Source: Fistularia commersonii
Taxonomy: Eukaryota > Chordata > Actinopteri > Syngnathiformes > Fistulariidae
DNA: 64,000 nt
NCBI GenBank assembly: GCA_037954325.1
Contig: JBBMNZ010000030.1
Location: 4,797,001 to 4,861,000, forward strand
Direction: 5' to 3'
Made by a program: the position numbers and the translations under genes. The stretch's first letter is position 1. The number at the start of each line of letters is the position of its first letter. The notes under the pieces were generated by a model, which saw only the letters and a program-made list of their open reading frames with translations, was not told the DNA's origin and did no database searches. This document shows, piece by piece, positions 11,096 to 24,089 of this stretch.

Positions 11096-11929
11096 TCGAC
11101 ATGAAATACTGCCTGCATTACCCCTTAAGAATCACATACAACTGCATCTTTTAAGTACTTCTATGAACAATGTAGGATTCCAATTTGGGGAAATACGACT
11201 GTAATAATAAGTAATAGCGCTGATATGAGGTTTGTATGCTGACCGTTTGCTCTAGAGTTTCTGTAAAATCTCTCTGCAAAGCAAAATGTACATTTCTCAT
11301 CTCTGCAGCACTTTTTTTTTTTTTTTTTTTTAAAAAGCCCCCCTCAAGTTCAGCGGAAATCCCATTTAAGTTCAGAATATGAATATTTAAACTTAGCATT
11401 TGAACGTTTCATCATTTTTTTTTTTTTTCAAACCAAATTAGGTTTCACACTAAAGGTCAGAAATTCAGTGTGTCTTGTTTTCGGCTGGAGGTGGAGCATG
11501 AGATGAGTTGATGAAATACCCATAAAATGTTGAATCTTGGTAGAACTTCAACATTAAACTTTAATTTAACTTCATGGGTCTCGTGCAGTTTTTTTTGTTT
11601 ATCTCATGAATTTGTGGTGCTCTTTTTTTGGAGGGGGGGGGGGGGGGGGGGACTGGCAAAAATCAATATATCAAAAGCAGAAAGATACTTTTTATTACAC
11701 GGAAATTTAGGCTAGCTTCTCCACGTGCGAAGAGGTGGGTGAAAGTCAGGGAAGAACATTTCTTTCCCCCCCTTTGAAAAGCGCTTATTTTAACTGATAA
11801 GGTGAGTTGAGAGGCAATGAATATCATTTTTTGGACACTAGTTTAGTGCAGATAAGCCATCTGGGAATGGATACAGTTAACAGATGACACTTTGTCCTTG
11901 AGAACGGATGCTGGAGGTCACCCAGCCGC

Positions 11930-12200
11930 TGCTATCTCTTCTTCTTCCACATATCTCTCTCTTTTTTCCTCTTCTTCATCAATATCTCAGCCTTCTCTCT
12001 CTCTTCATTTTTTTTTTTTGGGGGGGGGATTACTTGCCTCCCCCTCCTTTCCCTGTAAGCCTTTTCTCATCTTCCTATCTGTCATCAATCTCTATCTTAC
12101 TGACTCAATTCTCCTCTACCCTGCTCATATTTTCTTTCATCTTCCTCCCAGTCTTGCGCCCTCATCTATCCCTCTCTCTTTCTCTCTCTCCCTCTCACTG
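11930..12200 (+). repeat. Pyrimidine-rich (CT-rich) block
   Basis: About 270 bp dominated by C and T on the + strand, interrupted by a short G run near 12021. Short open frames across it are low-complexity (serine, leucine, phenylalanine) and are not taken as genes. A similar CT-rich block lies at 18290-18500. Confidence 0.7.
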
Positions 12201-12347
12201 GATGTTTTAGAGTCGGTGAAATGATAACAAGAAGAACATAAACTCAATGTCGGAAAAGCAGGGCGTATTTCTCCTCTCTCTCTCTCTTCGCCCCCCCCGG
12301 CATGTTATTTTTCAAGGACCTCCGCTTTTCTTTTTTTTCTTTTTGTT

Positions 12348-12380
<33 letters not shown>

Positions 12381-12699
12381 CATCCGAGTTCAGCCACATT
12401 CTGTTGTCACACTCCTTCTGAGTCATAAAAATTCAAAAAGGTCACAGGGCAGATAAGTCTTGTGTTATCTTCTTTGTAGTCTGAACACATGACTGTCACA
12501 TATTTTCTGAGAGACATTTTCATTCCCCGTTTATCCATAAAGCACGTTGCACGGGGCGGGGGGTGGGAATCAAAGCGTATTTTGTTAGCGCTAGTCAGTT
12601 CTGTTTGAGGTTTCTGCTAAAAAGAAACCCATTGAACCTAGTTTGCTTGAGGTTACACAAAGTAATCACTTAATAGCTGCCTGCTTCATTTCACCACTG

Positions 12700-13110
12700 C
12701 ACGGGTGGCTGAAAGGGGGTATAGTTTCTCCAGAGCCGGGTCGATTGAGAAACACCACATGCTGTCCCCTCCGAAACGTCCACCCAAATCTTCTCTGAGC
12801 CGTCGTTTTTGTCCCAGACACCGACAATCACATAAGCCGAGCCCCGTCGCCGGTAAGTCGTCTGTCCCGAAGAGATCAACGGGAAACCCCAGCTCCACGC
12901 GCCTCTCGAAGGCCTCCCGCGTTGTTCCGCGCACACCGGCCCCCCCGCACCTCGCCGCCACGCCGTCCACGTGTTTCTGATCGAGCCGCCGCTTTCTCCC
13001 GTACTTACCGTTTCCCTGTCTATCTGCTCCATCTGCCTCGGCTCTCTCTCCCGCTCTCGTCGCCGCAGTGCACGGTGACAGCGCCGCCGCCGCCGCATCA
13101 CACTAATTAC
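12700..13110 (+). promoter_or_regulatory. CpG-rich intronic patch with strong splice signals
   Basis: A locally CpG-rich stretch inside the intron. It has a convincing acceptor (TTTTTGTCCCAG ending at 12817) followed 35 nt later by a strong donor, GTAAGT with its GT at 12853. It could be an alternative promoter or non-coding exon of tshz1, or chance. No protein similarity is seen in the short open frames. Confidence 0.25.
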
Positions 13111-13609
13111 CCAGGAAACACTTTGACATTGATTCATGTTTGTGTAACACTGCACACCAACACCGCACTTCCTACCTGGATGCACCAGCATAAGTATCAT
13201 GATCGCCGTGCCCCCCCCACCCCCCCCAAACGCCGCACGATATTGTTTCCATATGGTTCATCTGATCGCTGAAGTAACTTGACAGAATGAGGGATTAGGA
13301 TGTAAAAAAATATCTCAAGTCCGTGGAGTATTTCAATATTACCTCATAAAGCAGTAAAAGTAACCAGATCCAACATAAAAATGTCCCTTGAACATTGTAA
13401 TACATAAGAGTAATCGTGTCTCTGTAGCTTTTTTTTTTCGTTCATGAATAGGATACATTGTGCTCGGTACACAAGTGTGTGTGTTGCTGTACTTCTACCA
13501 AAAGTCCCCTCCAGATACGGTTTAACCTTGTTTTATAATATAATATGATTTAACCACGTAAATACCCCGAAACATATTGGAAGAGGCGCTCGAATTACAT
13601 CTGTTCTTA

Positions 13610-13990
13610 CCTACCGACCAATTCCGGCCTGCCCGTCAACGCCGCCCCATTTCCTGCTTTGTGTTTAGCCCCATTAGCCGCTAGCGGTGTTCGCACCCGG
13701 TTAGCTCCCTCCAGCTAAACACACCGCCGCATCTCCTCCCCGGTGACCTTGCGGAGGCAGCGGCTCCGCGGCGCACATAATCTCCCACTGTTTTTGTGGA
13801 GGATGGCGGCTGGCCGTTTTGAGTCTGCCACTCTTTTTTTTTTTTTTTTTTTTCTGCCGATGTTTACACTGAATAAAGTGCTCTCTCTTTTCGGGGCCCG
13901 GGGCAGGACGGCCATCATCGACGCCTCTGGTGCCGCACCCGAGCCCCGCCAGGGAACCCATAGTTCTGCCGCTGACCTGGGGGTTGACAG
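13610..13990. promoter_or_regulatory. Second CpG-rich intronic patch
   Basis: CpG-rich sequence with GCTAGC and TTAGCC motifs and a GATGGCGGC string that resembles a YY1 site near 13801. A poly-T run interrupts it. It could be an alternative start region or an enhancer. A related GC-rich patch follows at about 14235-14450. There is no transcript evidence. Confidence 0.22.
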
Positions 13991-16384
13991 ATTATCTTTT
14001 TTTTTTTTGTGAACTATTGAATGTTTTTTTTTGCCCGGGAAAAATTTTCAATCTTCGCTTTAAGGAGGGTTGAGAAATCCCCCCCCCCCTCCTCTCCTCG
14101 CTTTGGTTGAGGAATGTGAAAACAGCTCTCTAGTTACAAACACAGATAAATGTCGGTACGATCCAGGTCGGACATTTTAGGTCCACACATTAACACGTTT
14201 GAAAAGAAGGGGACCTTTTTTTAAAAGAGGAATGTAATATTTCCTCCGCCGGCGGTCGCAGCTACAAGTTGTATTTCTTTTCCCAACGCCGGTCGAAATG
14301 GAGCCAAGTGCTCGCCGGTGATCTCACCCCCCCCCCCTCCCCACGCCCCCCACCCGGCCCCCGCAGCATAGCGGCCAGGGGAATCTCTTTCTTTCGGTCG
14401 AACCGTTCCCATTCTGCTCACCCGCAGCCTTTGTCGCCGCCTCGTACCCGAAATACATTTGGACTTTGTGTTCCTCGCTTTCAAAGTCAGAGTGGCCACG
14501 AACCCGGTTTCAGCATGTCTGAGTGTGTGTATGTGTCTTTTGTGTGTGAGTCATTTCTAGGTGAGCATTGCATTTTTATGTCTAGACAGCAATCACCAGC
14601 CAAGATAGCGTGCATTATACTTAATGTTCCCCCAGAGTATCCTATACAGAACCACTGATGATCTATAGTTTGACCGGGAAACTCTTTGTTCCCCGTGATA
14701 GATCCTCCGGAGGGTCGTGGGTCAGGATTTTACTCAAGGTGCCATTTTGTAATTACATTCTTGCATCATTATATATTTTTCATGGGGTTTTGATTCCCAC
14801 ACTTTTTTTATAAATTCTAACATTATTAATAGCACATTCCCTCCGATATGTCCCGAAAGGACACCTTAACTAATTTGAGAAAGGGTCAGCATGGAATGAA
14901 AGAAGAATGTTTCAATTCTTTGGTTTTGATGAAAATATATCTTTTTTTGTTTTTTGTTTTTTTTGGGGGGGGGTTAAATTTCCACGTAAGAAAAACAGTT
15001 ACATGGTGTTTTATATCCAGATACAAATTATTTCATTGTAGTAATAGTAACATTCTACTTGATGAAGAAAAACAAAATGTTCGCATTTTAAAAAAAAACG
15101 ATATCCCTGTCGCGCTGATCAATATTTGGTTTGAGATGTTCGGCCTGTTGCCTAACATTGGCTCTGAGAGCCAAATATGTGATACCCATATAGTTTGGAA
15201 AATAGTTTCATTTAAACGAGATTTAGCAGCATGTTTGAAGTTTTTAGAAAGCCATTTAGACTGTGTGTTTGATACAAGAGTGATTTATAAAAAGTATAAA
15301 CAGCACAACTCTTGAGTCAAAGAGGAAAGCACATTAAGTTTGATCGGTTCTCATGGAGCGCGTCAACGGCGAATCGCTCGAGAGCAGATCTATGAATGTT
15401 TTTTTTATCACTTGGACCGCAAACTTTACAAGACGTTTAACAACTGCGATATACAGAGAGCTTCTGTCTGATGTGACAGCGAGCAGTCGCAGTGCTTTTT
15501 TTTTTGTTTTGTTTTTTTCGAGTCAACAGAAACGACATGTCCGCCGTCAGCGGGGGTTTCCATCGGTTTTCCATTGCACAAAAAAATGGAATCTGCAAAA
15601 AAAAAAAAAAAAACAATTCAAATACGAAACCTGCAAAATATCTGACTGGATGAAAAGGATGCATTTTTGGGGCTGAAATTGAATTCGGCCAGCGGTTGAT
15701 CGCACCTCTTCTGCTCCTCCGCTGGAGACTGGAAGGCGGAGACATTTGACGGGTGTGGACTGATTCACGGACGACACAGGCGCTCGGATTCATCTGGAAA
15801 AGCCTCAAAAGCTGCATTTGAAGGGGGAAAAAAAAATTAATTTCGCCGTAACTACGCCACCTATGCCGGAGCGCCCCTTTTTCCTCGGCTCGTCCCCATA
15901 AACCCGACTCTGCAATGCATGAAAACACACAGATCTGCACATTCTGAAAATTACATTTTGATGGAAGCCCCATAAGTCTCTTTGCTATTTGCTCTATGAT
16001 GCCGCGGCGCGGTAAATAATCAGCTTTACAATGGCAAGCCCCGCAAATGTGATCGGATGAGAAGTAGGGGAAAAAAGAAAATTCTTGTGTTAATCAGATC
16101 TCACGTAGATATGGGAAATACCCCTTACCTCCCCACGATTGGAAATGTCTGTACTGTTTAACCACAGGAAGCCACAGAACTATTTTAAAACTACTGTTGG
16201 ACATTTATAGCCCCGCTCTGCCAGACAGAGGAGCCATTGTGGAGGCTGTGCTGATGGTACGATCCGAGATGGGTGAGAACGTGCGGCCCTCCTCTCGATA
16301 TTTGGGATTTATTATGTATGGGGGGGGGTTGAATGTCGGGGACATGGGAGCTCGACTGGACCGCCACTGTTGTGTGTGTGTGTG

Positions 16385-16700
16385 TGTGTGTGTGGAGAAA
16401 GTAAGGGCGGTAGAGAAGGAGAGGGATAAAGGGGAGGGGAAAAAAAGAGGAGGAAAAGAGTGACAGCAGACAAAAAAGAAGCAGGGAGGAAGGGGGGGCT
16501 CAGGAGGGAGGGATGAGGGAGTGGAAAAAGAGGAGGCAAAGGAACAGAGAAGTGAAAGAGAAATGACTCGAGGGCTTGAGGGATAGAGAGAGGTGAATAA
16601 AGCGACAGAGAAAAGTATCAAGGCAATGGTGAAGGGGGGGGGGGAGAAAGAGTGACAGCGAAAGCGGTTGGATAGTGGAGAAGAAAAAGAGAGAGGGGAG
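16385..16700 (+). repeat. Purine-rich (GA-rich) block
   Basis: About 315 bp made almost wholly of A and G on the + strand, starting right after a (GT)n run at 16370-16393. It is of opposite base composition to the CT-rich block at 11930-12200. A GGA repeat at 16801-16827 follows. Confidence 0.75.
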
Positions 16701-18206
16701 GATGTCACCCATGGCTGCCACTCATCACTCACAGCTTAATGACGCTGGGTTTTTTCTTCTTTTTTTTTTCCCCCCCTCCTTCTCCTTTTCTTTTCCGTGG
16801 GAGAGGAGGAGGAGGAGGAGGAGGAGGGAGCGCCGCCCGCGCCCAATCAAACGGGGTCATTCAGAGTTCACAACCTCCAGGTGGGACTCTCCTCCGCCGG
16901 GGAAATATCTGGTGTGGTTGTGGGAACGGCTCGGGCCGAGAGATGGTTCAGCCAGACATCAGGACGAATGAGCCCGGATGACGGTTAATCAAACTTTCTG
17001 AAGGCGTAAACAGGCGGTAAACATGGCTACTCCCCGGTCGTGCTCGCCTGTCGCTCCTTTTTTTTTTTCATTCTGCTGAGGTGCAAACCCTGTGTCCAAT
17101 TTTTTTTTTTTTTTCATAAGGTTAAATACAAAGCATGTGTGTTTATATGTGTGTGTTTGTTTGCAACAAAAACCGCTCCGGCTGCTTCCTTCTGGGATTG
17201 GCCGGAATCCGATTCCAGCATTGGGCTTTTGATTAAGTTTGCGTGTGTTTGTGTGTGTGTGCGTGCGTGCATACATGTATGCGTGCGCGCTTTAGCTCCA
17301 CTTGTCCTCTCACTCATTTCTGTTTCTGGGAAGCATCAGCCGTTTAAAACTCAAACGGCAGATTTTTTTTTATTTTTTTTTTTCCCCTCGCTCTCCTCCT
17401 CGCACCAAATTTGGGGAACAGCTGGGGCGGCCATGATGATGATTTGTCTCTCTCTGCCCGTCCGCTTGACAGGTCGAGAGCATGCACACACACACACACA
17501 CACACACTCTTGCACGCTAACTAGTAGGCATGCACACACACACACACACATACACAATTAAACACAGTCTGTATCACAGACAGACAGACAGGCACAAACA
17601 CTTACACGCACACACACACACACAACTGCAGACACATACCCCTTATAAGAGGCCATGTTTTTAAGTTGCTGCCAAAACAGTCTGATTTCCTTGAGCCTGG
17701 GCGGCCATACATCAGCTAGGGGCCTCCCAACCCGGATGGCAGGGGCTGACAGAATGACATGTGTCATTTATCAAACGAGGGGCGCCGGGCCTCAGGAAAA
17801 GAACAGACTGCCGCGTGACAAAGCCCCCAGAGAGCTCTTCTCCTCGCACGGCGTAGGGAGTGTGTCACGGGGTAGACACTGACAAATCTACGGGGGTAGA
17901 ACACACATGGATACACACTGATGCCAGACGCGCAAGCGGCGGAAACTAGCCGACAGGCACTTTAGATAAAAACTCCCGATTACCCATTACATCCAAAAAG
18001 GCTTTGCCGCTTTAAAAGTCTTGTTAAATACTAAATGAACGCAAAAAAAAAAATATGTGTATGTTTTCAGGAGTCTGACTCGTTGGCGGCGGACCTACAA
18101 ATACACATACCCACACATACACCCACATGTATGTTTCCCTTGAAGCCAGAAGATCCACAGCCAAACCTTTTCCTGTTGCCAGCAGCCGGCTTGTGTATAT
18201 ATGTAT

Positions 18207-18246
<40 letters not shown>

Positions 18247-20209
18247 CCGTCATTCTTAATGAACGGTCACTGGCTGCTGAAAGGAACTCTTGGTTGCCAG
18301 CTCTTTTCTTTCATATCCACGTTGCCGCATACCCACAATCTCCCTCTCTTCTCCTTCATTATGTCTCCTTCCATCCTCCCTTCCCCTGCCTCGTCCCACT
18401 CTCTTTCATGATCCCCCCCTCCGCCCCTTTTTTACTCTTTCCATAGCCTCTTCATTTGTCTTCATAAGCCTAATTTATTCTCTCTGCCAGATGCAAGCTG
18501 ACAGCCATCAGTCTCTCTCCCACACAGACACCGCCGCACATACCTGACCCCCCCCCTCCCCAACCGACGTGCAGACAAATACACAAAACACGCAAAAGCG
18601 CCACTCCTACTCCGGCTTTCATTTACCCACGCGCGCAGACGCAGTCCGCACTACCTCACCACCTCGCTTTGCTCTGAGGTCAGCGCCGCAGTCGCGTACC
18701 CTCTGTTTTACCCCTGTCCTCCACCCCTCCAACCCTCAGAACCCTCCCATTAACATTACTGAAGATGGATGTGTCCTCATAGCGGAGATTGATTGTGGAT
18801 ATAGAGTTATGGTGCCATTTATGTGTGTATGTGTGTGTGTGTGTGCGCGCGCACGTTGTGTGTGTATGAGATGGAGGGCACTTTGGCGCTGAAATGTGAG
18901 GGAGGCAGGCTTTTCTCTCGTTTCCAGAATCTTACAGCCGTTCGTTGTCTGTCTGCGGTCTGATATTGTGCTCTGTTGAAGGATGGCTTCCTCTCTTCCT
19001 GCCTCCCTCTCTTTCTCTCCCTGACCGTGGAGCTGTTCATAGCAAGTACACACACACACACACACACACACACGTGCACGCACATACACACACAAACACG
19101 CACACATAGTTACACACAGACACAATTAGGTTGAGATGGCTACTGATACTAGCTCACTTTAAGAGCCCAGTACATAATTTACTCTAGGGCTTTTTCAACC
19201 CTTAATCCCTCCTCCCATCCCTCATTTCTTCTTTTGTCAGTTTATTGCCATGGCCATCAAGAAAGGAAAAAAAAAGAGAGACACACACACACAGAAAGAT
19301 ATACACACACAAACTCTCTCTCTCTCTCTCTCTCTCGCTCAAAACTCCTGTTTTATGCTTTTGTGCTATTTTTTGTTATGCTTGTGTGGTATTCATCATG
19401 CTTTAAACCCTAAACTAATGTTGAAACGACACAGTAGAACTTTGTTTAATGGAACGCCAGACTTCAGCACTGGTTTGTCACTCCGGCAGGCAGAATGAGG
19501 GAGAAAATGTGGCGATGCATAAAGGATAATGGTTTCGCCGGCGCACAATCGTTGGAATTTCCCCGGTGACACATGCAGTTAAAAGCACTAAAATGTTTGG
19601 GGACGTTCGGTTGTCCTGAACAGCCTTGAGCCCTCAGGGTTTGCGGTTCTAATTAATTTCCCTAAAGTGACTTTATGGTTTTTAACGTTGTGATTTTTTT
19701 TTTTTTTTTTTTTTTCTTTTTCTATTATTGTCTCCCCACATGCTGGGAAAATAGGATGTAAGGCTTGTCTCTCTTGTTTGCAGGCCTGTCTGACACACTG
19801 GAAGCCTGCGTCTTACCATGAAGTAGATCCGGAAAGCTTAAATAAACTACGCCGTTGTAGAAGTGTTTGCTCTCTTGCTCTTGCAAATCAAGACAAATAC
19901 CCAGATGATATAGCTGCCTCAGCAAGAAGTAGAAGTGGTCCGGAGAAGTCAGACAACATGAAGCTGTGTTTTAGCTTGTCTCCATTGATTTTACCCCGAA
20001 CACTCCATGGAAAGTATATTGCCAGACACTTTGTATAGGTCAACCTGTTAGCAAATGAGGAAGTGTTCTTGCTAGCCAAGGGTTTGTTTCTTTTTTTTTT
20101 GCTGAATTTAATGACTGTTTAAAGGATCTGTGCACCATCTTTGGAACAAATTGAAATGTGGGGGTAAATGTTGCTGAAAGAACAGAACAGCTTTTTGTAA
20201 GTAGGCAGT

Positions 20210-20785
20210 AAGGCATATGGTGCTAACACTAGCCGCTTACAGCTAGCCTGTCTGTGAGTTTGAGTATAGCTAGCTTGGCAACTACTCGGTTTTAAGGCCA
20301 TGCTTGTCTTTGTCATCTCTTTTAGTTAAATATAAACTCTGTATAAATCCTGGTGCGGTGATTTAATTAAAAACTATTGAAAATGATAATTAAGGCACAC
20401 GGTGCAAGCATTGCACTGTATGGCTAGCCTGTTGGATTTGTGTGAGCAGAGCTAGCGACTCCATTTTAAGGCTCTGTTTGTCTTTCTTGTCACTTTTATC
20501 CAAATGTATAACTCTGTATGAATCAGTGTGTTGTGATTTAATTAAAAATGATTAAAAATTGATAATTAAGTCGCACGGTGCTTGTCATGGCTAGCCTGTT
20601 GGCATGCATGAGTGTAGTTAGCTACTCAATTTTAAAACCCTTGCTTCTTTGTCACCATTGTGATCAGAATGTCGATTTAGAACAATTACAATGATAATCC
20701 ACTAAACAGCGAGCCCGTTGATGCTGCGAGTGTAGCAAGCAACTCCATTTTAAGGTCCTGCCTGTCTTTAGTGAAAAGTGAGATG
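20210..20785 (+). repeat. Diverged tandem array, unit about 176-182 bp, just over three copies
   Basis: Units begin near 20210, 20392 and 20568, each opening AAGGCACACGGTGC-like, with a shortened fourth copy from about 20695. Each unit carries in order a GCTAGCCTGTT-like block, a GTAGCTAGCNACT-like block, CATTTTAAGGCCCTGC-like, CTTGTCTTTNTC-like and, in the full copies, TAACTCTGTATGAATC-like. Copies 1 and 2 then have a GTGATTTAATTAAAAA-like block and GATAATTAAG, leading into the next unit. Divergence between units is moderate, so this is an old minisatellite or short satellite remnant. It contains no open frame of note. Confidence 0.75.
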
Positions 20786-21803
20786 GTGTTGCTAAGATAG
20801 CCGGTAGCCTCATACTCAATGAGGCTAAACTAACACAGAAATAATCGAGAATTTTTTTTTTAATTTTATTTTTTTTTACAATTAAACATGCCGCTGCTGG
20901 CAGATGAAATAAATTATCCACAGCCTTGCTATTTTAAAAATTAACCGTGCTGAATAATGAATTTTAACATTAATCTGAATAACCAAATGTTAAAATGTGA
21001 GGTCAAGCTGCAGTCAAGAGGCGCATCCGTCGTGGTCCAGGTCGAGGGGCTGTGTGTTGTTTTCGTCTCGCGGATAGTCGACGTTCTAAATCTGTGGTGT
21101 GTCTGTGTGTGTGTGTGTGTGTGAATGTCGGGTTTATTTTCTGAGCTTGTGCGTTTATCCTCGAAATTTCACAACGCTTGTTCTTTCACAGAGGTGAGAT
21201 GATTGACAGGATATGCCCGGCATATTCTCGCCGTAGATCGTCCCCACGCTACACCACCCCCTTATTTGACCACCGTCCCTTTTCATTCATGGTCAACTAA
21301 CATTTCGGAAAATATATTTTCCATTATCGTCTATTGATTTCGGACCATATGAGATCAGAAACGCAATTCTTTGCGCGTGCCGATTTTTTTTTCGCGCGTT
21401 TCCAGACACCCATAAGAACACATATTTCATTTGCAAAGATGAGCGGCGCAGCGCTGCCGTGCCAGTTTCTGCTGAGACGAGGCCTTGAAGGCGTTTCCTT
21501 CCCGCAGAGAGCAAAGGATGAGATTTGTCGACGTGTGTGTACCTACAAGTGTATGTGTGTGTGTTTCTTTTTTATTTTTTTTTTGTTTCCTGCCCTGTCT
21601 TTCTTTCCTGTTCTGTTTTGTTCCTCAACAGTCTACAAAGTAGACGGCCTGTGTGAATTAAGGGGAGGGCTGACAGCGCAGAGAAGTTGATTGATGGCTT
21701 ATTGTGAAACCGGACTCGGCTAGACCGAGCTGGTTAGGTTGTGACCCTCTTTTGGCCCCGTGCCCTCTCATTTCCCTCTTTATTCTGGCCTCTTTTTTTT
21801 TTT

Positions 21804-21835
<32 letters not shown>

Positions 21836-22394
21836 TCAAACCATTTACCTTTGTCTGTCTCTAACATGCGTGCTCAAATAAACAGAGAGCGTAAATACAC
21901 ATGTACGTGGAGACTGTACAAACACTTCCTCTTCATGCCTCCACTCCCCTCCCACCACCACCACCACCACCACCCCCTCGCACCTCCAAACTCATCATTG
22001 CCGCCATCATTCAGCCTTCGCCGTTTCCTTTCTTTCTTCCTCCTCTCGCTTTGTTTTCTTTGTCCCAGCTCCGTCAGGACAGGCTTTGTCCCATGAGTCA
22101 TGTCATAAGGTTTCGTTTTACAGCCTCCAGTCATTCAGGTCCCGGCTATTCGAAAAACACTGGTCGCTCTCAGGAAAGAACAAGCGTAGCAGATCCAGCG
22201 CTGTTTTTGATTTTGACAGAACGTCCCGGCCGCCGAGCGTCTTCGCGCCTTGTCTGAGGAACCCGGCGAAGGTTCAGACAAAGTTTAAGTCGAGGCTCAC
22301 TTTAAACTGCGGTTCAGTTTACTCGGTTGTTGTTTTTTTTTTTTTCCTCACCCGCGCAACGATTTTCTGCTCCTGTTCACCATACAACCATAGT

Positions 22395-22470
22395 GATTTA
22401 TGGTAATTATCCATCTTGAGGTCATCCATCAACTGGTTGTTGCTAGGCAATGGGAGCAGCTGTTGTTTAG
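22395..22470. promoter_or_regulatory. Candidate RFX (X-box) site in a conserved-looking island
   Basis: The 13-mer GTTGCTAGGCAAT at 22439-22451 is a near-perfect inverted-repeat X-box, the binding site of RFX factors. A GGTAATTATCC homeodomain-type core lies at about 22402. Site recognition is by consensus. Use in vivo is unknown. Confidence 0.4.
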
Positions 22471-24048
22471 TCGGGGGAAGCTCTACTGTCAGGGGCAGTG
22501 CAGGTGAACGCAGAAGACGGCGGCGATGAAGAAAGGATGAAATCTTATTATGAATGCGGTTTGCTCGTGTTGCAATTTATGCTTTCATATAAACAGGGGC
22601 GGCATATAACCGTGTCATCGGCTGTTGTTTTAAGTGGTAAAACTACAGCAGAAAATCAAGACGGTACATGTTATATATCAATTTCAGTGTCATGTGTGAC
22701 ACGGTAACACCGTGGAACTTTGCTCGACAACCAAACCGATTTGGCTCCCATCTCATGTTGCCGACGTGGACATCAGCGCCCGGCATTGGTTGACTGAGCC
22801 CCTGTCACGTAATTTTTAATTAGCATTAGCAATCCTTTATCTGCGCTTTGCCTCAAAACAAACCAGATGGTTTGAAATGTCTGGGCGGCACCGCGGCACA
22901 ATCGTAGCTTGATTGTTGGGGGGGGTGCGATGATCTAATGGCAGTTGTTTCCTCAGAACAAGCAGTCGCTGACAGTCCGGGGGAAAAGGTGATTTATACC
23001 TCACTGGCGTGGCATGTCAAAACTGGCTAATGGGAAATCTTAGCACAGTGTAACAATAAAAAAAGAAAATGAGTGTAACATGGAAAGAAAAAAAAACTTT
23101 AGGCTTTAATTTAAGCCTGCATCTTCCAACCGTGGCACTGCAATTGTCACTTATACTTTATGTCCTATCTTTTTATTCATTTTTTTTTCAATTCATATTT
23201 ATCATTACTGAATAGCAATAATAATAATCTGTGATCACCAGAATATTTCATTTCCAATTCATAATTGAATCCCCGTATGGAACCGCAGGAGGATTTGACC
23301 TTTGCATCGGGTTTCAGCCACTGAATCCATTGTTTTCGCCAGGTTGTGGAAGCCGAGAAGGTGGACTTATAAAACACAGGAGCCACTGGAAGCCCTCGAG
23401 CCACGGTGCCATATGGTGGATTATTTCATGCGGGCCGAGGAGGGTGGGGCCGCTGGCTCGGCTTTAACATGTCTAGTCAAGAAAGGTAGCGGGGAGATTA
23501 TGACATCTGCGTGTTAGCTTTGGACACATTTAGGAAACCGGTACGTTTGAAGCCTCGTGCGGTGTTATAACGTGGCAAGTATGCAAGAGTCGGGTCAGTG
23601 TGAGCAGGAAAATAAAATCCTATTTGAAGAGACAAAGCACACCGGGGTAGAGATGGACAGGTTTCAATTCAAAAGGGTCTTTTTTTTAACATTTTCGCCT
23701 TAATGACAATCCTGAGCAAAGAAAAGTTCTGGTCTAAGATCAAACTGAATTCCCTCTGCACTAAATGCTGACCTTATTTCTACAATTTGAGGCAGGGAGT
23801 GATCGGCCATCAAACAAAAGAGAGGTCAAAATCAGCCCGTCAAGACTTCTACTATTTGCTGATATTGAGAGGTGGAAGGAATCTGGCCGTGTGTGTGTGT
23901 GTGTCCGTGTGTTTGGGGGGGGGCATCAAAAATGCAAAAACTTATCATTTAACCTTGAGTGCTGCACTGCAGGTTGTTGCCGCCGGTGGAATCGCCATAA
24001 AAATAAATGATGGCGGGATGGAAATGAAGGTGTTGGTGCACCCCACCT

Positions 24049-24089
<41 letters not shown>

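Noticed and set aside
12691..13272. Overlapping open frames on both strands in the CpG-rich patch
   Set aside because: Arg/Pro-rich frames on both strands are typical of CpG-rich DNA without stops. No domain is seen. Kept only as a possible regulatory patch.
14848..15315. 155-codon open frame on the + strand in the tshz1 intron
   Set aside because: It sits in AT-rich sequence, includes a T- and G-run-encoded stretch (LFLFFVFFGGG), and shows no recognisable domain, splice context or start context. Probably a chance frame.
16205..16732. 175-codon minus-strand open frame rich in Ser, Pro and Phe
   Set aside because: It is the complement of the purine-rich block and so low-complexity. Not a gene.
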